This document shows positions 59,583-64,000 of a stretch of 64,000 nt of DNA, one piece after another (within the stretch, counting starts at the first letter, position 1; every line of letters starts with the position of its first letter). A program made the position numbers and the translations under genes. The notes beneath the pieces were generated by a model. The model saw only the letters and a program-made list of their open reading frames with translations, did not search any database and had not been told where the DNA came from. Source of the DNA: Hypoxylon rubiginosum (Eukaryota; Ascomycota; Sordariomycetes; Xylariales; Hypoxylaceae); assembly GCA_902806565.1 (NCBI GenBank), contig CADCXA010000025.1, positions 1,116,001-1,180,000 on the forward strand. The letters are read 5' to 3'.

Positions 59583-61380
59583 ATGACTATCAACCCACCC
59601 AAGGCGGCGCCGCCTCTTTGTCTGGGGACTATGCCCTACTCGGTAAGTGAAGGGTCAAGAGATGCTTTCAGGCTCCTCTGGAAATCTGTCGAAACCGAGA
59701 TTCCAGACGAGTTCCTACAGCACGTTGACCGTGTTGTGTTCCGGAAGTATTCGGATTTGGGAGACGCGATATGCTTTCCGTGTCCCCTACGTGAGCAGGA
59801 AGCAGTAGCAGCACTTAAAGCACTGGAGGGGTGTGCTGCTGCCGCCGTCGCGAATATTCGGGGGTTTAGACGTGAACGGGAAATTAGCGTCACTCTCGAG
59901 CATGTGGCGTCCTTGTTGATGTCCACATATATCACCAACATTGACGGATTGGATAAATGCAGCCCTGAAGCCAAGAAGCGAATCCCGGGTTCGTCTTATG
60001 CTATTCCCGTTAGGTCTTTGGGAAGGTTTTCGCTAATGAGAATGCTAAGATACGGACCTGAACCAGGCTCAGTCAATCCTGTACCGTCGCCTGTCAGCAG
60101 GCCTCTACGAGACTAAGAACCGAGGCGAATACTACCATATACATGGGTCTTTAGACGCTACTAAGACCTTAGAAATGATTGGCCTCCCCGCATTCAACCC
60201 TGGCTTAACAGATTATCATGATTGCGTCGACATTATCGAAAGGGCGACCAAACGGTTTTCTGGGGCTGAATTAGAGAAGCTCAACCAAGAACATCGCCAA
60301 GCAGGCGCGCCCGTTCTCACTAACGAAAAGTATCGAAAGACTGCGCATGGTCGAGCGATGGCGTCTCTTCCATTGTTTACCGTGAAGCCTTTAAGTATGA
60401 ATACGCCACCAGTCCCGTTTTCGGAATCTGCAGACGAGCCAAGTCAATGTCTGCAGGGACTTCGCGTTATTGAGCTGTGTCGGGTGATTGCAGGCCCGGC
60501 AATAGGTCGATCCCTGGCAGCCCATGGCGCATCCGTGCTAAAGATTACATCGTCAAGGCTACCGGACGTCCCGTTCTTTCAATTGGACGTCAATACAGGG
60601 AAGCACACAACATCCCTGCACCTCAAGGACCCCGGTGACGTCAATATCTTCGAGTCTCTCCTTGCGACGGCCGATGTTATCATTGATGGGTACCGTCCGG
60701 GTGTCATCGCGAGCCTCGGTTATCGTCCCGAAGATCTTGCAGAGAAGGCGGCGCGGAGGGGGAGGGGTATCGTCTATGTAGTCGAAGACTGTTTCGGTGG
60801 TACCGAAAAGGGGGCCGAATGGGCTGGTCGGCCAGGCTGGCAGCAGATCGCCGACTGCATCACAGGCGTGGCATGGGAGCAAGGTCGATTTATGGGGTTA
60901 AATGAGCCGGTTGTTCCCCCTTTCCCCATGTCCGATTATGGTACTGGATGTGTCGGCACCGTCGCAGCGCTCTCGGGTATATACCGTCGAGCAACGGAGG
61001 GAGGCAGTTGGATTTGTCGAACCAGCCTAACACAGTTCGATACCTTCCTTCTCTCGCTAGGCACGTATCCGGCTGACGTTCAGGACCAGCTACGACGCGA
61101 GCACGACCCTCAGTTTTTCGAGTTACGTCACTACGATTCGGTCGAAGAAATTAGCCAGCGGGCCTTATGCAGCGTCAAGTATCTTCACCCGAATCTGTTC
61201 GCCGACCATATAATGCAGAAGGCATATAGCGAGGCATACAGCGGAACCGTATCATGGCCAAAGGGACCACTAAAAGTGGACGGAATCAAAATCGGTCATG
61301 TGAGGCCAGCCCGGCCTAACGGCTATGATAAGCCCACATGGGACGGCTGGGAGAGCGATGAGTCGCTATTGGATGCTTGA
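59583..61380 (+). CDS. Family III CoA-transferase (CaiB/BaiF type)
   Basis: Exons 59583-59988 and 60050-61380 (61-nt intron; GTTCGT donor, CGCTAATG branch) give 578 residues. The junction restores KKRIPDTDLNQAQSILYRRLSAGLYETK. The N-terminal ~220 residues are the helical extension usual in fungal members (YYHIHGSL, MIGLPAFNP). The CoA-transferase fold begins at about LQGLRVIELCRVIAGPAIGRSLAAHGASVLKI, with VIIDGYRPGVIASLGY, and the predicted catalytic Asp is D431 in PMSDYGTG. The C-terminus PARPNGYDKPTWDGW is also typical. Enzymes of this class move CoA between carboxylic acids; the substrates are unknown. An alternative in-frame ATG at 59562 would add seven residues; I prefer MTINPPKAA as the more usual type of start. 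No targeting signal is obvious. Confidence 0.9.
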
Positions 61381-63719
61381 TCTCCTACTTCCCCCCTGAC
61401 GAAAGCTCAGTTTTTAACAGCCTGTGAAGGATCATCTATGTGGTCGCACAGCAGTAGCGGCAGTTATGATGGTTTTGTTTTAGTTTCTTTTTCTCCCCCT
61501 ACGAAAACGGCCGCTGTAGCATTTGTCATCGCCAGTGTTAGCTGAGGCGCAAACAGTACATGGCATGGGGAGCAGGAATATTCTCGGCGCCTTCTCGGGA
61601 TGGAATCGTCCTCATCGAGCATAACATGGCGTGCGCACGGCAGTCTGACACAAAAGCATTTCTTGCCTAATTTTAAGACCTAACTATATCACGTATTCAC
61701 TTTTCAGCATAGATTACACGATCTACATCCAAGGTTCGGTCCACTCCCTAAGTCTCACAGGAGTGGACAAAAACAAGTCTCGGATTTCGGAGTAGGATAT
61801 ACCGAAAGCATATCCCAGGCACTTCGGCCTTGATCGCAAACACGTGTGATTTGATGGCTACCTACCTATCTAACCCTATGCCAGGTCAACAAGAAAGAAG
61901 GGAAACCGCATTTGTCAGCGAAATAGGTAGTAAAGGTGATACAGTCCCCCCCTAACTGTGTCCGAGTGATAGAGGAGCATAGTCCGAAGCGCTTTCTTGT
62001 CCTATTACCGCCTCGTCACCGGCTCGATGCTATAAGGGGGCAAAGGTAGACTACAGCGGGCCGGGGGGAGTAAGCGGTGTGATAGAATTGAACCTCCAAG
62101 CGTGACGAGTTTGCAGAGCTAGGTGCGCCATCTTACCACATTATGCCTTATCTCTTACGAATGATATAATAGCAAGCAGTGAGAAGACGAGCCGTCCTGA
62201 ACGGAGCCAACGTGTCGGGCCCGGCCTAATGCAAGTCACATCTTGACCCCCTCGTGCTCTGTAGGACAGGGCTATCAAGTACATAGAAGATATAACGGTG
62301 ACGTAGGAACGTAGCCAGTGGTAGATGCATCCCATATGAGTTAGATGGGTTTCTATTCGTAAGGTAAGGTATATACGAGATGTCATTTTCATCTGTCACC
62401 CCATCGAGATAATCTCCGACCTCCCCCCTGGAGGCAGCTTATATCCAATATCACATTTCAGCTTGCTTTCGTCCTCACGAGATAATTTCTTGGCTGATCT
62501 GACAATCTGGCGATCCGATCTGCCCTGCGCCTTACCTCGGCGGCGTACGCGCCGCCTGCCCTTGCACGGATTATATTAAACCGATAATTCCCAGGCCCCT
62601 ATTAGCTGGAGCGCGCAGCTGTCGCCGGCTAGGTGCAGGAGGGAGGAAAATAAAATAAAAGAGCGCAGGATCAACATACGTTTCGATCACGAGACAGCCT
62701 CTCCTCTCTCTCTATCTCATCTTAGCCCTCGAAACCATTCGCCCGCAATACGAAGGGAGCTGGCTCCGCGGGTGGCCGTTGGTCAATGGGTTCATGTACA
62801 GGGGCTAGGAGACGAGATGAGCGGAATTCAAAAAAAGGAAACCGGCCGAGATGCGCAGGCGCGACGCCGAGGATGTCATCATACGAGGCTGGCTTCTCTC
62901 TTCCAGCGTCGCACTAGCAAGCCTCCCAACAAGCCTCCTCCACTGGAGAGCTTTACACGGCCGCTTGGCTCTCACTAGGTGGCGGCGTCTAGATTCGACG
63001 ATCTCTATCCTCCATCATCTGCTGGGAGGTAGGTACCCTTGAAAGCTGAGTACATCCTATAGATCGCTAAGTATAACGGAACTCTGAAAGGAACTGATTG
63101 CCTGCTCCCCCCACTGGTTGGGCCCCATAGAAGTGGCTTGGTTGTTGCATAGACTAGACACGGTTTATAAGACGCCATTTCGTGTACTTTTACGACCGGC
63201 GTGGAGAGCAGATGGCGGTAAAAAGTTCGAATGGCACTTGTTCGCGACAGCCCCTCTGCCCCTTAGCTGCGAACCTGTAAGAAAAAGCTACTATAGTATA
63301 TAAAAAAAATTTGCTCATTCCAGTGCAAGGTGATTGGCATGAATGTCTCGCCCGTGTCGGCTTCTTGCATACATACCGAATGTCTCGATATGGCTCCATC
63401 TCCTCTTCCCAAGCTACTCGTAAGCTAGGACACGGCGGATGGATGAACGAATGATGCCATCATGTTAAGACTGATTATTTCCGCCGGATTCTCTCGGCGG
63501 ACTTTGGGTTGCTGTGGTACATCGGAAATAGGGGATGTGGAAGTTGTCCGCTACAGAGTCCTTGATTAATAATAGCCCGGTATTGCGTACCACAAAGACG
63601 GGATATGATTGAAAGATTTAGTTAGATAAGAAGAAAAACGTAACAATAAATAAATCAATCTATAGTGTTAAGAATCCAGTTAAGCAGGTTAACTTCAACT
63701 GAGCAAAAAGATATTTGTA
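61381..63719. other. Intergenic region, no gene seen
   Basis: 2.3 kb with only short frames lacking domains. Contains a CT-rich tract near 62700-62725 and AGGTAGGTACC near 63026-63037. Confidence 0.45.
63705..63709 (-). terminator. RNA polymerase III terminator of the tRNA gene
   Basis: Five T on the minus strand, 10 bases past the tRNA 3' end, as expected for Pol III termination. Confidence 0.7.
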
Positions 63720-63809
63720 TAGTCACGCCGTGGATCGAACACGGAACCTTCTCGGATCTTTGAACACATCAATGTGAACGAGAAATCATAACCATTAGAC
63801 CACGCGACT
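63720..63809 (-). tRNA. tRNA-Val (anticodon CAC) with intron
   Basis: The minus strand folds as a full cloverleaf: acceptor AGTCGCG/CGTGACT, D arm in GGTCTAATGGTTATGAT, anticodon stem TCTCG/CGAGA, T arm TCCGTG-TTCGATC-CACGG and discriminator A. The anticodon loop starts TTCACA, giving CAC after U33. A 17-nt insertion follows position 37 at the canonical intron site, and contains GTG that can pair with the CAC anticodon as in eukaryotic pre-tRNA introns. A and B box sequences are intact. Total 90 nt, or 73 without the intron. Confidence 0.88.
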
Positions 63810-64000
63810 TCTTCGGAACTTCGCAACGTCGGAGGATGCTTGACGTTTTTGTGTTAGCGCATGCTATATCTGTAAACTGTCGATTGGGCCACGCAAAAGT
63901 GGAGTCATGCTCCCCCCCCAAAAGGAGAAAGCGGTCGGCAAATCTTAACCTATCATAACCTATCACACAAGAAGCCATACATATGAACCACATGTCGGTT

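Noticed and set aside
62040..62150. tRNA-like T-loop (GGTTCAATTC on the minus strand)
   Set aside because: The T stem and acceptor stem do not pair, so no cloverleaf forms.

Overview
This window is nuclear DNA of a filamentous ascomycete (Pezizomycotina, probably Sordariomycetes). Protein genes are broken by short introns (41-370 nt) with GT..AG ends and CTAAT/CTGAC-like branch sites. The encoded families are fungal: a split Zn2Cys6 regulator, a bZIP factor, Pdx1, Rix1, Ypp1, a cutinase-type esterase and a GPI-tailed GH16. Intergenic DNA carries a recurrent TACCTAGGTA-type palindrome that I associate with this class. I rebuilt exon structures by eye from frame, splice signals and family patterns; all are predictions. 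I count 13 intact protein genes, one clear pseudogene and one intron-containing tRNA.

Layout. 1-5.6 kb: no convincing gene. 5.6-11.2 kb: a sulfotransferase-like P-loop protein (-), a TMEM70/186/223-like mitochondrial protein (-) and, divergent from it, PDX1 (+), the E3-binding subunit of pyruvate dehydrogenase; then a PAQR/haemolysin-III membrane protein (-). 11.9-13.8 kb: a pseudogene of a multi-pass membrane protein family, with one nonsense codon and two frame breaks. 15.7-18.5 kb: two secreted enzymes, a CE5 cutinase/acetylxylan esterase (+) and a GH16 glycosidase (-), convergent. 20.5-29.6 kb: housekeeping block with a WW-domain protein (+), RIX1 (-) and YPP1 (+). 31.2-36.0 kb: a secreted His/Gly-rich protein (+), the N-terminal alpha-amine protein methyltransferase (+) and an SMP-30/gluconolactonase (-) with an 895-nt intron. 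36.0-45.7 kb: 9.6 kb without a gene, rich in homopolymers and short tandem repeats. 45.7-47.4 kb: bZIP factor (+). 47.4-53.4 kb: another 6 kb gene desert. 53.4-56.7 kb: Zn2Cys6 transcription factor (-). 59.6-61.4 kb: family III CoA-transferase (+). 63.7 kb: tRNA-Val(CAC) (-).

The genes do not form a pathway cluster. There is no polyketide synthase, NRPS or terpene synthase, no intact transposon, no CRISPR and no viral element. Adjacent genes that may be functionally related are the two mitochondrial proteins sharing one divergent promoter (8109-8542) and the two secreted carbohydrate-active enzymes at 15.7-18.5 kb. The two transcription factors flank, and sit beside, the largest non-coding stretches. 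The most unusual items are the His-rich secreted protein, the stop-free in-frame intron of YPP1, the very long introns of the SMP-30 and methyltransferase genes, the 26-nt G and 43-nt C homopolymers, and the pseudogene whose stop lies in a RIP-type context.
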